Source of the DNA: Sphaerolaimus hirsutus
Lineage: Eukaryota; Nematoda; Chromadorea; Monhysterida; Sphaerolaimidae
Length of the DNA: 64,000 bases
Assembly (NCBI GenBank): GCA_964036195.1
Contig: OZ038453.1
Span: forward strand, 12,561,206-12,625,205
Reading direction: 5' to 3'
Positions 1 to 10,648 of this stretch are shown here, in pieces. Both the position numbers and the translations under genes were made by a program. The first letter of the stretch is position 1; each line of letters opens with the position of its first letter. The notes under the pieces are model-generated. The model worked only from the letters and a program-made list of their open reading frames with translations. It did no database searches and was not told the DNA's origin.

Positions 1-53
1 CGAACACAATAAAGTGAATAAAACCAATCACCTTGACAGCAGCAGTGTAAACA
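1..53 (+). mobile_element. 3' end of a 5' LTR (Ty3/Gypsy element, cut by window edge)
   Basis: Bases 1-53 match 6731-6783 with one mismatch, and the match stops exactly after a terminal CA in both places, as LTR ends do. It contains AATAAAG, a likely LTR polyadenylation signal. The rest of this LTR lies left of the window. Confidence 0.7.
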
Positions 54-55
54 AC

Positions 56-73
56 TGGTGGACGAGCAACAAT
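56..73 (+). other. Putative primer-binding site of the Gypsy element
   Basis: Two bases after the LTR end the sequence starts TGGTGGACGAGC. A TGG start matches the CCA 3' end of a tRNA primer, and the position is right for a PBS. I cannot name the tRNA. Confidence 0.45.
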
Positions 74-231
74 TCGCATTGCAGCAAAAATCCATTTGGA
101 TAAGCTGACGTGGCATTGCACTCAGCTATAAAATAAAAAAAAGCAATTTACGCTGCCTGTTGTCTAACGGTTCGGTAAGTCAAATCATAAAAATGTCTAC
201 AGGACATAACTATCGAAATGCCCTCCTCCGC

Positions 232-430
232 GGGGATGCCTCCAATCACGGAGATGCCTCCATTTATGGAGATGCCTCCAATCAGGGAGATGCCTTCAAT
301 TATGGAGATGCCTCTAACCACAGAGATGCCTTCCAAAGGGGAGATGCCTCCCAAACGGGAGATGCCTCTAATCATAGAGATGCCTTCCAATCGGGAGATG
401 CCTCCATAAATGGAGATGGTTCAAATCTGA
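232..430 (+). repeat. 18-bp coding tandem array (ggagatgcctccaatcac type)
   Basis: Ten full 18-bp units run from 232 to 411, followed by a partial one. The period is a multiple of three, so the array encodes a six-residue repeat (G/R-D-A-S/F-x-x). Neither strand is interrupted by stops, which explains spurious open frames on both strands. A shorter version of the array lies in inverted orientation near 3720-3890. Confidence 0.85.
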
Positions 431-530
431 CACGTTACCAAGTTGCCTCCAACTATGGAGATGCCTCCACCAATGGAGACGCCCAACATCTGAATGGGAA
501 CAACACCCTTCAGTGGGTATACAACCCAGC
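290..530 (+). repeat. Left arm of a 241-bp inverted repeat
   Basis: Bases 290-530 are the reverse complement of 3650-3890. The encoded peptides are identical over the whole arm, and both arms have the same length. Left of 290 and right of 530 the two copies diverge abruptly, so these are recombination or template-switch junctions. Confidence 0.85.
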
Positions 531-3500
531 TTTTTACTACTGTTATGGGACTTGCCCATGGGCTGTCACAGGGCTCTATAATTCCGCGAGCCAACATTTG
601 TTCAATGGTAGTTGCTATATAGGGCCGTTTCTGTGGGGCCTCGTATCTTACAGCTTGTTTTATTGGTTTTTGGCTGGGGTCCAAATAAATGTAGTGGGCA
701 GCCAATGTAGTACATCCTACATCGAATTCTCCACAGCTGAAAATGTCATGAAAGGTTTCAATGAGATTTTTGAATTGCATTTTTTGCTGTTTTGTCATGG
801 GGCATTGATTGTTAGTTGGAAGTGTTTCCAAAATCAATTTTGCTCGTTCAGTTTTCTCTGTAGGGAAGTCTGGTTCTGGTTTATGGAAATCCGGTGGATA
901 TGTATCTGCGACTGCTGGCATGATAATTTCGGATTTATGTTTAACATAGTACAGGTGTGACAGTGGGAGAAATTTCCCTATGCACATTGTTTTCTTTAAA
1001 ATAATATCATTTGTTGAGTCATTTTTAATCCAGAGAATAAGTTCTTTCCACTGGTTTGTGTGTGATAGATAAATATCAATGGCTGACAAATTTGTGTTTT
1101 TATACTTTAAAAGCGAAAAATCACATGAACCAGTTTGTGGAATGTAGGGGTTAATCTTTATTGAACACTGTGTAATAGTCCGCTTTGGTAGCAGAATTTT
1201 TTCTTTTGGGTATATTTTATATTTTTTTATTTCGAAAGATGTCTTGTTTGTTGTGCGAGATTTTTCATTGATAAATTCCGTGATTTTTGGAAGTAGGTTA
1301 AAATTAGGAATTATATCTAGTCCAAGAAGAAAAGCATGATTTGCATTTTTTGCAAAATTTATTAAAAAATTCCAAGTGGTATTGTGCACTTTTCCATCGG
1401 AATCTGTATAGGAAATTGGCAATTCAGCCTGTTTTATTTCGCCGGGCTGAGTTTGGCCACCAGCATGTTTGATGATAGTTGGTGCTGGTGAGATTATTTT
1501 TTCGAGCGAAATTTTAGCTTCATGTGCCAATTTTCTCAAGAGTATCCCTGGAAGAATCGACCGGGTTGCCCCAGTGTCGATGACAGCGGTGGTAGGAATT
1601 CCGAATATTTTGACTTTCGAAGTTATTAATTTATTTTTACTGACTGAATGTAGGATTGTAGATGAATCAGTGTGGAAATCAGTTTTTTCTGGCCATGTTC
1701 CCTGATCTAATTTAGTGAAAACACGAATCATCCAGTCCTGGAACAGTTTCACAGTACTGTATATCATCTGTATCAGAGGCAATATTACTGCTGGATGTGG
1801 AATATGTTGGATCCACTGCAGTTTGTTCTTCGTCGGCCGTTTGTTCTTCCTCGGAGCCTGAAATATATTTTTCTTATTTTTAGTAGAATCCTTAACTTTG
1901 TTTTTCAATTTTGTGCAAATGTGACGTTTATGCTTACCTTCATCTCTTGACGATCTTGATTCTTCGGCGTCCTCAGTAGTGCTGTTTTCCGTGGCTTCTT
2001 CCGTGTTAGCAATGTTCACTTGCTCTTTGTTAGCTAGCGGTCCCTTGAGGACTTTTGGTTGATTTTGTGCAAATGTAGTGTTATGTGTAGCTGCTGGGCC
2101 AAATTTCTTTACCCCCATAAACCCGGCACTTGGAGACAGTTTGGTTGGTGTGGTTTCTGTCAATTTAGTTTTGTTTTTATAACAATCAGAGGATTTGTGC
2201 CCAAATCTGAAGCAGGTGGAACATTTAGTGCTGCGATTTGGATTGGATTTATAATTTTGGGTTTTTGACGAATTCGGGTATTTATTTTCTGGGTTATTTG
2301 ATTTTTGACCATGATCTTCTGATTTAAAATTTTGAGATCGTTTTGGTTTATAGCCTAGGCGCTCCAAGTCGAAAAGATATTCGTCTAATTGTTGGGCAGC
2401 CTCTCGGGGTTCCGTGATGATCTCAAATTGGATATCTTGATGCATTTTAATTATTATCCTTTTTTCGAATTTGTCTTGTTTGATGCCTCTGATGAAACGC
2501 ATCAGAATGAGTGATTTTCGTTGTTTTTCGGGCAAAAGCTTCATGTACTCTATGGGTAATTTACTCATTAACCGAGTGCAAAATTTTATGCAGGACTCGT
2601 TGTCATATTGGGACAATATATCCCATTGGGCAAGTGTCAAGCGTGTCGAATGGGATTTATATGTTTTATGCAGCTCTTCAAGGACAAAAACTGGGTCCAA
2701 TTTTTGCTCTTTCGTGAAAGATTTGAACAATTCCTTCGCCGAACCTTCTAGTTTCACGCGGAAAATAATTTGCCAGAACTGGGTGTGACTGTCACTAGGC
2801 AACAAGAAAAGGTGTTGCTCCACCGTCTCCTTCCAATCTTTGAAGTTTTCGCGTTCTCCTTTAAATACTGGAATAGTGTGTAACAGTGTTGGAAGGGGTG
2901 TATTTATTACAGTGGAAATGGTATTTGCATTCGTGACCGAACCACAATTATGTTCCGGGATGTTACGGTTATCGTTTACCGGTTCTTCTTGTTCTGCTTG
3001 TACATTTTCCACTATGGGTGCTACCGGCGCCGTCGAGGGGTTTGTTACCGTCGAGGGTGTTACTAGAGAAGAAATTTTTGCCAGTTGTGTAACCATTACA
3101 TCCATGGTTGACGTCATTTGTGTAACTTGGTCCGTCAGTACGCTGATATGGTTTTCGAGATTACAGATTTTTTCGTTTACATCCGTTTTGCGTTTGTTAT
3201 AGCCCATTTGTACCGTGTTTTGGAACTGTGCCAGCTTGTAGTCAAACGAGCGGGTCAGGTTTTTGTGTAATTGGTCCATTAGGGTTGACACTTGTTTCAT
3301 TGGTATTACACTTTCATTTTTACTTCCAGAGGCAGTGTCTTGGCTATTTTGTTGCGGGGTTGATGCCCTGAGCATTGATGGCACTGCTAATGTATGCGAT
3401 GACAGTTTTGGGTACCCGGGTGGGGGTTGCGTCAAATCATGACTATTGACATTTGCCCGCGGCACTTGTAGAAGGCGCTCCTGTTCGCGAAAGAAATCGA

Positions 3501-3975
3501 AATTAGAGGCATTTTCTGCCAACACGATTGGATTTTTGCTGCGCGTTCGAGCCGAAATAAGGGGGTTATTCCCTTTTATCACCTGGGGATTGTTTTCGCC
3601 CAACATTATGCGTGACGCTATGGCTGCATTTTGCTGTATGGGTGAAAAGGCTGGGTTGTATACCCACTGAAGGGTGTTGTTCCCATTCAGATGTTGGGCG
3701 TCTCCATTGGTGGAGGCATCTCCATAGTTGGAGGCAACTTGGTAACGTGTCAGATTTGAACCATCTCCATTTATGGAGGCATCTCCCGATTGGAAGGCAT
3801 CTCTATGATTAGAGGCATCTCCCGTTTGGGAGGCATCTCCCCTTTGGAAGGCATCTCTGTGGTTAGAGGCATCTCCATAATTGAAGGCATGACATTGCAA
3901 TACCACAATACGTGTACCCTCACGTACACACGTTGGAATTCTGCCAACAGTTTTTCTTTTTTGGGAAAAGTACAC
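421..3975 (-). pseudogene. Ty3/Gypsy gag-protease-partial RT polyprotein, inverted and truncated
   Basis: The open frame is 1184 codons. After the N-terminal hexapeptide repeats comes a Gag-like central region, then a CX2CX4HX4C zinc knuckle (CSTCFRFGHKSSDC, about residues 585-598). A retroviral-type aspartic protease follows, with VIDTGATRS at about residue 800 and a later LLGLDII. The start of reverse transcriptase (AVRYEAPQKRP ... RGIIEPCDSPWASP) ends near residue 1148. At base 531 the frame crosses into the inverted gag copy, so residues 1149-1184 are junction sequence. The RT palm with its catalytic box, RNase H and integrase are absent. Within the retained part I see no stop or frameshift, so the rearrangement may be young. 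Confidence 0.8.
3650..3890 (-). repeat. Right arm of the 241-bp inverted repeat
   Basis: Reverse complement of 290-530; it forms the N-terminal part of the minus-strand gag frame. The junction at 3890/3891 separates the repeat array from the sequence encoding the first roughly 28 residues of that frame. Confidence 0.85.
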
Positions 3976-4144
3976 ACTCGTACAATTTTTTCCGTTTTTT
4001 GGCCGACCTAAGAAAACAACTAAAAAAAACGCTTCCTAGCAGTGAAGTGAACACCTAATTCATACCACTTCACAAAATTTTACACATAAATACGACAAAA
4101 TATGAACAAGTACATAAAAGAAAAATCAGAAACAAAGCAGAAGA

Positions 4145-4462
4145 ATGCTGCGCGCTGTAACAGCAGCTTATGAATTAGTAAAGCAAATTCTTCAGGGCTT
4201 TTGTGGCTATCACGCAAGATTTATCCAGCAATGTAACATTTGTTCAGCACATCTCCAGGGGATAGCAGAAGCTATTAAAAAAACAGAACTGGATTATGCC
4301 GACTTGTCAAAAAGACACCTGGCATTGGAAAAGGAACATATTGGGATCATGCAGACCCATGCAAAATGTCAAAAAACCTCTGCGGATTTGGAACAGAGAA
4401 ACCAGGAACTGGGAATTGTTTGTTTTCATCTTTTCATGTGTTCTCCCAAAACAAATACATAA
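4145..4462 (+). CDS. Possible coiled-coil coding exon, unrecognised
   Basis: An open frame of 105 codons starts with ATG. Its first 90 or so residues are rich in E, K, L and Q (for example SKRHLALEKEHIG, TSADLEQRNQELG), suggesting a coiled coil; the last residues look non-coding. It could be an upstream exon of the gene at 4856-6193, but I could not find a splice pair that joins them in phase. No family recognised. Confidence 0.3.
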   Translation: MLRAVTAAYELVKQILQGFCGYHARFIQQCNICSAHLQGIAEAIKKTELDYADLSKRHLALEKEHIGIMQTHAKCQKTSADLEQRNQELGIVCFHLFMCSPKTNT

Positions 4463-4855
4463 GTTTGGTAATAAACAAGAAACAAGCAAATTTAAAAATA
4501 ACCAAATTTATAAATAATTTATAAAAGCGATTTTTATAAATAAATGTTTTATAAACAAAACGTTTTATAAACAAAACGTAAAAGTAACTTTTATAAAAAC
4601 ATCCAAATTCATAAACAATGGATAATTTTGCATAATTTACAAATAATAATATTAAAATTGCCTCATAAAGGTCAAAGACACACACGGCTGGGACCCTTGG
4701 GTACATGAAGCTTCACATCAACTTAGGCGTGGACGCCGATTGAATGTTACACCAGAAAGCTTCACAATTCCAGTCCAACATGAATGTAATTTAAAATTAG
4801 CCGAAATTATAAAATTATAAATTTTAAAATAATTTACCCAAAACACTATTTCAAG

Positions 4856-5056
4856 GTAATGAAATGTGCCATCTAAAACCACTGGATTGTGCCGAATTTG
4901 CTAAAAACTCGAATGTGGACCACATTGGATTTGCCACGAAATTTGCACAGTCCAATATTGCACTGCCAGCACCCGATTCCATTCGGTTCAAAATTCGAAA
5001 TAATGAAATGGCTTCAAGTCTGAAATTCAAGAAAAAACAGCCGGAGGAAAGACCAG
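4856..5056 (+). CDS. Exon A of the unrecognised RG-rich gene
   Basis: Follows ...TTTCAAG and ends CCAG/GTGAAT, phase 1. It encodes about 66 residues including MCHLKPLDCAEF and KKKQPEERP. The 5' boundary is tentative. Confidence 0.4.
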
Positions 5057-6193
5057 GTGAATTAAAACACCATTTTTGGGTTCCCCTTCTGGGTGAATTA
5101 AAACGCCACTTTTGGGTTCCCCTTCTGGTTGAATAAAACGCCATTTTTGGGTTCCCCTTCTGGTTGAATAAAACGCCACTTTTTGGGTTCTCTTTCGGGA
5201 TGAATTAAAACACCATTTTTGGGTTCCCTTTCCCCCAGAAAAAATCTCCAAACAATTGCAGCCACTAGCATGACCCCAGGTCAGGGAATTGGTGACTACC
5301 TAGTCAGTAGGGCACAAATGGATCCACATCAAATTTCAAAACATCTGTTTGACACATCCCATGGCCGGGGCAGCTACAGGGGAAATGGTGGCTATCGTGG
5401 TGGGGGTGGAAAATACAAAAATCGTGGTTCATCCCGGGGACATTTCCACTCACATCGGCCATACAAACACAAGGCCAAGGCACGTTCCACTCACTGGACA
5501 GATACAAACGAGTCCGCCGATGAGGACTCTGAAGTCAGATGGGGTACCTACTTATGGTTTTGGGACGTTTTCAGACCTAGAATCTTCATGTTTCAATCAA
5601 AATTCTTCATGTGTCAATCAAAATTCAGTTCCCATAACTAAATCACCTCGTAAATTTCACCACATCACTGAGAACCAATTACTTGGAAAGTGAATATAAT
5701 ATTACTAAAAAGTCATAATTTATGATCTTAATCATCATATTTAAACCCCGCAACAAAAGAAAAAAATATATCTTTGCTTTTGCAGCCCTATGCAACCATG
5801 CCGCCACCTAAAAGGCAACCAATTGCATGCTCAACTCCGGCGTTATCAGAAATAAAACTGGCATCCGACAAAAAATTTGACCAGACTGCTTTCGACGCCG
5901 CAGTACAGGCCGCTGCCACAAAATTGGCCCTGTCTATGAACCCAAATACTACGGGTGCATCCATGACAAGGCATTTAGATCAATTGAACCTGGAGCAACC
6001 GCCTATGGCACCCAGGGAAATTGTCAAACCCACCGGTGTTACATTTTACACTGCAAATTGCTCTACGGCAACTGCCCTGGGCCCAGACGAAGAATTTGGC
6101 GCAAGTGACGAAACTATGCATAATATTTCCACAGTTCTCTTTAATGCACCGGATGCGCCTCTGGCCCCTTTGGGACCTATGTCATGTGTGTAG
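4856..6193 (+). CDS. Unrecognised multi-exon gene (RG/G-rich protein), partial at 5' end
   Basis: Three exons keep one frame through two GT-AG introns: 4856-5056, 5262-5533 and 5786-6193 (stop TAG 6191-6193). The joined product is about 293 residues. Exon A is charged, exon B has an arginine-glycine-rich stretch (GRGSYRGNGGYRGGGGK) typical of RNA-binding proteins, then a basic H/K/R region and an acidic end, and exon C is an acidic, alanine- and proline-rich tail. AATAAA lies at 6267-6272. No family is recognised. The gene sits between the two LTR ends at 1-53 and 6342-6783. It may be host DNA trapped between two insertions or a spliced accessory gene of the element. Confidence 0.5.
5057..5261 (+). 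repeat. Intron holding about five tandem ~40-bp repeats
   Basis: The unit reads like GTGAATTAAAACGCCACTT followed by TTGGGTTCCCCTTCTG, with drift in later copies (TTGAATAAAACGCC). The first unit begins at the splice donor itself, so the donor GTGAAT motif recurs in each unit. Confidence 0.7.
5262..5533 (+). CDS. Exon B of the unrecognised RG-rich gene
   Basis: Acceptor ACAATTGCAG/CC; donor TCTGAA/GTCAGA. It completes the phase-1 codon from exon A and ends in phase 0. It encodes the RG/G-rich stretch, a basic H/K/R region and the acidic end ESADEDSE. Confidence 0.5.
5786..6193 (+). CDS. Terminal exon C of the unrecognised RG-rich gene
   Basis: Acceptor CTTTTGCAG/CCCTAT in phase 0, matching exon B. 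It encodes 135 residues plus a stop, beginning PYATMPPPKRQ and ending PLAPLGPMSCV. AATAAA follows about 75 bp downstream. Confidence 0.5.
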   Translation, partial: PYATMPPPKRQPIACSTPALSEIKLASDKKFDQTAFDAAVQAAATKLALSMNPNTTGASMTRHLDQLNLEQPPMAPREIVKPTGVTFYTANCSTATALGPDEEFGASDETMHNISTVLFNAPDAPLAPLGPMSCV

Positions 6194-6341
6194 TTCTTTG
6201 AAATTACAAACCCAAGATATTAAATATTTTTACTGAACATACACAAAAATTCTTATTACAAGTACAAATAAAAAATAAATTAAAAAACAAAAATAAGAAG
6301 GAAAGAAAAAAACTTTAAAGAAAAAAATCCGTGGGGATAGA

Positions 6342-6783
6342 TGATATCCTCGAAGGTATCCTGTAAAAGCAATACGCTTATGCTCTCGATAAAATATAAA
6401 ATTCTTTCCCCACTCCAGGATATCTTTCCCCCCCCCTTTTTTCTATTTTCTCTCTACATTAATATTTACTCCGATTTTTCCATTATAGCCACTTCTCCGA
6501 TGGATCCCCCGTCTACGTCATCCAACCCGACTACTACCGTGCCACAGCCACTGACCGTCAACAAACAACAGAACCCCCTATTGTTTACTGAGCGTGAACC
6601 CACCGATTAAAACTCAATTGTCTTTAAATTTGCTTGGCGTGAAGGTGTTAATGTGATGACTTTTATGCTACCGCGTTTCCTGGCTTTGCACTATTTATGT
6701 GATCTCCACCCTCGTAAAAAGGGACTTACTCGAACACAATAAAGTGAATAAAACCAATCACCTCGACAGCAGCAGTGTAAACA
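6342..6783 (+). mobile_element. 3' LTR of the Ty3/Gypsy element (left edge tentative)
   Basis: The right end (6731-6783) matches the LTR end at window bases 1-53 and finishes in CA. The left edge is placed at TGATATCC after a short purine run (GTGGGGATAGA). A TATA-like box lies near 6385-6395 and AATAAA at about 6737. A small open frame with an acceptor-like TTCCATTATAG/CC lies inside (to 6610). The left edge could also be elsewhere, because only 53 bp of the partner are visible. Confidence 0.5.
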
Positions 6784-6915
6784 GACCCTTTTTCCCCCCA
6801 GCGCCGCTGAGCTGTAATTCCGGCTTAATGAGTCATTTTTCCTTTACATCGAAGGTAGTTGACGGAAGCACCATGATTGTAAATTCAAATTGTGTCACCA
6901 AATAAATATATTATA
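6784..6915. other. Spacer with a degenerate palindrome-family end
   Basis: Contains GCCGCTGAGCTGTAATTCCGGCTTAA, the degenerate right end of the family whose complete palindrome is at 7081-7615. No gene seen. Confidence 0.4.
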
Positions 6916-7751
6916 CCGTATTTGCTTGAATAATTGCCCCATGTAAGACGAGTGAGGAAAAGTAATCCCCCTTTAATAATTCCCTGCTTAAGGCACGTTA
7001 ACTTCATGTTTCCCCCGTGGACTTAGGCATACCATCAATTTGTCGTGTTCAATTTGAACAAAAATTACATGTTATTGTGATTAAGCCGGAATTAGAGCTC
7101 AGCGTCGATTCGACGTGAAATGACGACGTGAAATGACGTCGCGAAATTAATTACACGAGTGTGGATCATGCTACGGGTCTACAATTTTCTAAGGATAATA
7201 TATGAATCAATACCTTAATCGTGTCCAATACTGAGTGTCATCAGCCACAACTAGAGCAAATTGAAAAATTCAATTTTTATCATTTCACGTCATCATCATT
7301 TCACGTCACAGTGTCAGGGAACAACCTGACATTTCACGTCAGACTATGACAGTCTGACGTGAAATGTCAAGTTGTTCCCTGACACTGTGACGTGAAATGA
7401 TGATGACGTGAAATGATAAAAATTGAATTTTTCAATTCGCTCTAGTTGTGGCTGATAACACTCAGTATTGGACACGATTAAGGTATTGATTCATATATTA
7501 TCCTTAGAAACTTGTAGACCCGTAGCATGATCCACACTCGTGTAATTAATTTCACGACGTCATTACACGTCATCATTTCACGTCGAATCGACGCTGAGCT
7601 CTAATTCCCGCTTTATGAAGCATATTTTCAGCAATGAGATGATTGATAGAAATATGCTCGAAGATTTTAACGAAATAATAATTCTTCCCCTTGAATTATC
7701 CGCCCCCCCCCCCTCGAATGATTCTTTCCTCAAAGGAATTATTCGAGCTTA
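6916..7751. mobile_element. TA-flanked CCGTATT-type MITE, broken on the right
   Basis: Starts TA/CCGTATTTGCTTGAATAATT and carries the same interior as the complete copy at 11559-11881 (AATTTGAACAAAAAT ... AGCATATTT). It is interrupted by the palindrome at 7081-7615. The matching right terminus is missing; the element peters out next to the hAT element that starts at 7760. Confidence 0.6.
7081..7615. mobile_element. 535-bp near-perfect palindrome (foldback element)
   Basis: Two arms of about 263 bp meet at a 7-bp loop near 7345-7351. Termini read TTAAGCCGGAATTAGAGCTC and its complement. The arms repeat the motif TGACGTGAAATGA several times. It lies inside the CCGTATT-type element; the copy at 11559-11881 lacks it and so gives an empty-site relative. 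No open frame. Confidence 0.85.
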
Positions 7752-7759
7752 CCTCCAAT

Positions 7760-8971
7760 TAACGATGGCAAAAAAAGATTCGAAAATTCGAAAACATTTT
7801 CGAATTTTCGAATTTTTTCGTAATTTTCGAATTTTTATTTCGCCCCTAGAAAAAACACTTAAAAATCGATTTATTTTTCAAAAGATTCGAAAATTCGAAA
7901 ATAGTTTTCGAATTTTCTAGGGAATTCAAGGCAACAAAACACGCTGTTAAGTTCAACGTGCTAAATAAATCAACGATTGATACTCGGCGCGTATCGAAAA
8001 GCGAAACGTAACAAAAAAACGTTGAAATGTCATCCACGGCGGAAGAGGCGGACTTTGACGCATCCGTTTTTTATACTGTATTTCCTCAAAATATCCCCCC
8101 CCTCGAAATACCCCCTCAAAATTTTCACTATACATTTATAAACCCCCCTCGAAATACCACCCCCCCCCCAATTTGGTGTATAGAGAACGTAATGCAGTTT
8201 GTGATCTGGGAAATACAGAACACACATCAAAAACAATGACTGTGTTGTTTAGAACAGGGTCTTATAAATGGCGTTAGTACCATCTACGTTAGTACCATCT
8301 AATTTAGTACCATCTACGTACTTATATAAGTATATAGAGTCTTATAAATGGCAGTTTTTGTTGCATTTGTTGACATCTGTGTTACCTAAAAACAACAATT
8401 TAGTACTGGGATTTCAATAAATTTCTGGCTAAATAATACACCCCGTCGAAATACCCACCCTCGTTTAACCCCCCCCCCCCAAGTTTCCACTCTGAAAAAA
8501 TAATATGGTATTTGATGCCAATTTTGTATTTTTTGCTGATATTTTATTTGATGCCAACTTTTAAATTGTTGTTTTTATTGCCTTCACTCTGTTGGCGAAT
8601 TAAATGTATCAATGTGTGATTTAAATGAAGCAGCACACTGGTTTGCATAACTCCTTCGTCCATTTTTAATGCTAATTTATGGTTAAAATAAGGTTATAAC
8701 AACTGAGCAGAACATGAAGACAGTCTAAATTCTGTGTTTAAAGCTTAATATTCAATATTTTTCAAAAAAGATTCGAAAATTATTTGAAAAAATTCGAAAA
8801 CTAGCCAAAAAAATTCGAAAATTGCCAAAAAAGATTCGAAAATTCGAAATTCGAAAATTAAATTCGAAATTCGAAAATTATTTTGAAGAAAAATTCGAAA
8901 ATTCGAAAATTCATTTCAGAAAAAACACTTAAAAATTTAAATACTTTTTTTTCGATTGTTTGCCATCGTTA
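7760..8971. mobile_element. hAT-type non-autonomous element, TSD CCTCCAAT, AAAATTCGAA-iterated
   Basis: The ends are TAACGATGGCAAA and TTTGCCATCGTTA, flanked by the exact 8-bp duplication CCTCCAAT (7752-7759 and 8972-8979). Both ends carry iterated GATTCGAAAATTCGAAAA. The interior holds fragments of CCGTATT/CCTCGAAATACC MITEs (about 8080-8170 and 8440-8490). No transposase frame. Confidence 0.85.
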
Positions 8972-8979
8972 CCTCCAAT

Positions 8980-10648
8980 GGAAGGTTAAGAGTCCAACAG
9001 TGCTGGAATTATGCCAAATACCTAAATTATAAAAATGTCAGCAGATGATGATATTTAGTGGCTTTGGTTAATTGATTTGGTGCTATTTTAAGATCAACTG
9101 TTGAATGAACTAGGTCTATGAATTGTCATGCCATGAATTGTCTGTGACGTGAAATTTTGAAAAACATCGACAGAAAAAAAAGTTGGCTTCCAATCGAAGG
9201 GTGGCTTTAAAAGAAGGGCGGGTAAAAAATTGATAAAAATACCTTTCTATAAATATAGGAAATACAGTAGTTCATGTGCATAGTTGATAAATAACTAAAT
9301 AAAACACCTACCTAGTTATTCTGCTCAGATGCATAAATAGCTGGCAAAGTTACGAGGTTCAATGGCAAACACAAAAGTGCTGTTATCTAGTGTGGTGTGA
9401 GTGTGACATAATGTATGACAGCCGAATAAAACTAAAAAAAGTCCAATATGGTTGGTGGCCTAAGACCCACCAACTTTTGACCGCGGTATTTCATGTCTGC
9501 AATACCGTGTAAATTACTAGTTTTTCAAAAAGCAATTTTAAATATTAAAGCAATTGATAAATAAAAACACTTAAAACACTATATTGTTTACAGATAAAAT
9601 CGAAAATTCGAAAGTTCGAAAATGTTTTCGAGGAGTGTTTTTTATGGCTAATTTGGTATAAATGTGCGTAAAAACGCCAATACATCATTGCCATTTTTAG
9701 GCTTATTGTGGTGCGTTTCAGGGTAATGGCGCCAGGCGCCAGCTGGCTCCAGAGAAAAAGGCGACAAGCGCCAATGGCGCCATGGCGCTGCCACCCTTTG
9801 ACGCCATTAAAGAGCGCCAGCGCCATGGCGCCATTCCATCACTAGTGCCAACCCTTTGAAGCACAGTTTGTTGCCATGAAGTTCAGGCAAATCATCAGCT
9901 AAGATAATGCTAAGCCAACCATAAAGAATCGCAACGATGAATAATTTATGTGACTTCCATTGTCAAAGCTTTCAAGCCGTTGTGAAAATCATACTGCAGG
10001 GTTTTGTCGATTATTATTTAGCTGTCGTTTTTGTAAATATAAGATATCCACGCTTACGCTACGCTTGGACACGGGAAGATATTCGAAATCGACCCGGCTG
10101 AACTGATTGGTGGCCGGCAGGCTAGTTGACACATTTTTGTCAACTTGTTTGTGTCAACTCAGATTTCGGCTTTACGTGTCGCACTGCGATCTCCCAATGC
10201 ACACGCAGAAATCTTTATATTTCAACATTGCCGAATGTGCATTTAGAGATCGCTCTGCAAAACGTCAAATTAAGTTGACATAGGTACATGTGTCAACTAC
10301 TGTATTTTACGGGCCGCCATTATTGTGCCTAAATAGGTATAAACATACACTTCATGCTGGCCTTGTACACTGCACATATCACAATATATTTTTTCAACAC
10401 TTTTGCTTCTTTTGCAACATACCCTAATTAATTAAAGTAATTAAACACTTTTGCGTTTTTAACTGTTTAAAACAACGTGGTTCGTCGGTTCGTCAGCAAG
10501 CTACTTCAGGCTACTTCTTGCTTTGTACTGTATCGTTACTGAACTACTTGAACTGTGTGGTTTGCACTTTGAACGTTTGCACTTAAATTTCCGATATTAC
10601 CATATTTCCTCGCAATAACTCCCTCGATATACCTCCTTCGAAATACAC
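8980..10648. other. Intergenic region with element fragments
   Basis: No gene recognised. It holds an AGAAGGGCGGG fragment near 9195-9230, a GGCGCC-iterated fragment at about 9725-9840 ending CCATTCCATCACTA (a hAT-like terminus), a foldback at 10121-10305, and CCTCGATATACC fragments at 10620-10648. Confidence 0.5.
10121..10305. mobile_element. Small foldback with CTAGTTGACA arms
   Basis: CTAGTTGACACATTTTTGTC on the left faces GTACATGTGTCAACTACTG on the right. It resembles the inner terminus of the ACACACTAG family (CTAGTTGACATCG) but lacks the outer ACACAC block. Confidence 0.45.

Larger units (their letters stand above)
193..530 (+). pseudogene. Gag N-terminal fragment, + strand copy
   Basis: An ATG at 193 opens a frame of about 113 codons made mostly of hexapeptide units of the form GDASNH or RDAFQR, then the peptide QWVYNPAF. 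The same protein segment begins the large minus-strand gag-pol frame at 421-3975. After base 530 the + frame runs on only through antisense pol sequence, so coding meaning ends there. A consensus splice donor (G/GTAAGT) lies upstream at 175-180. I read this as the original 5' part of the element left in place when the rest was inverted or replaced. Confidence 0.6.

Noticed and set aside
148-559. Open frames on both strands rich in GGIS or EMPP-type repeats
   Set aside because: They are alternative-frame readings of the stop-free 18-bp array; only the GDAS frame continues into gag.
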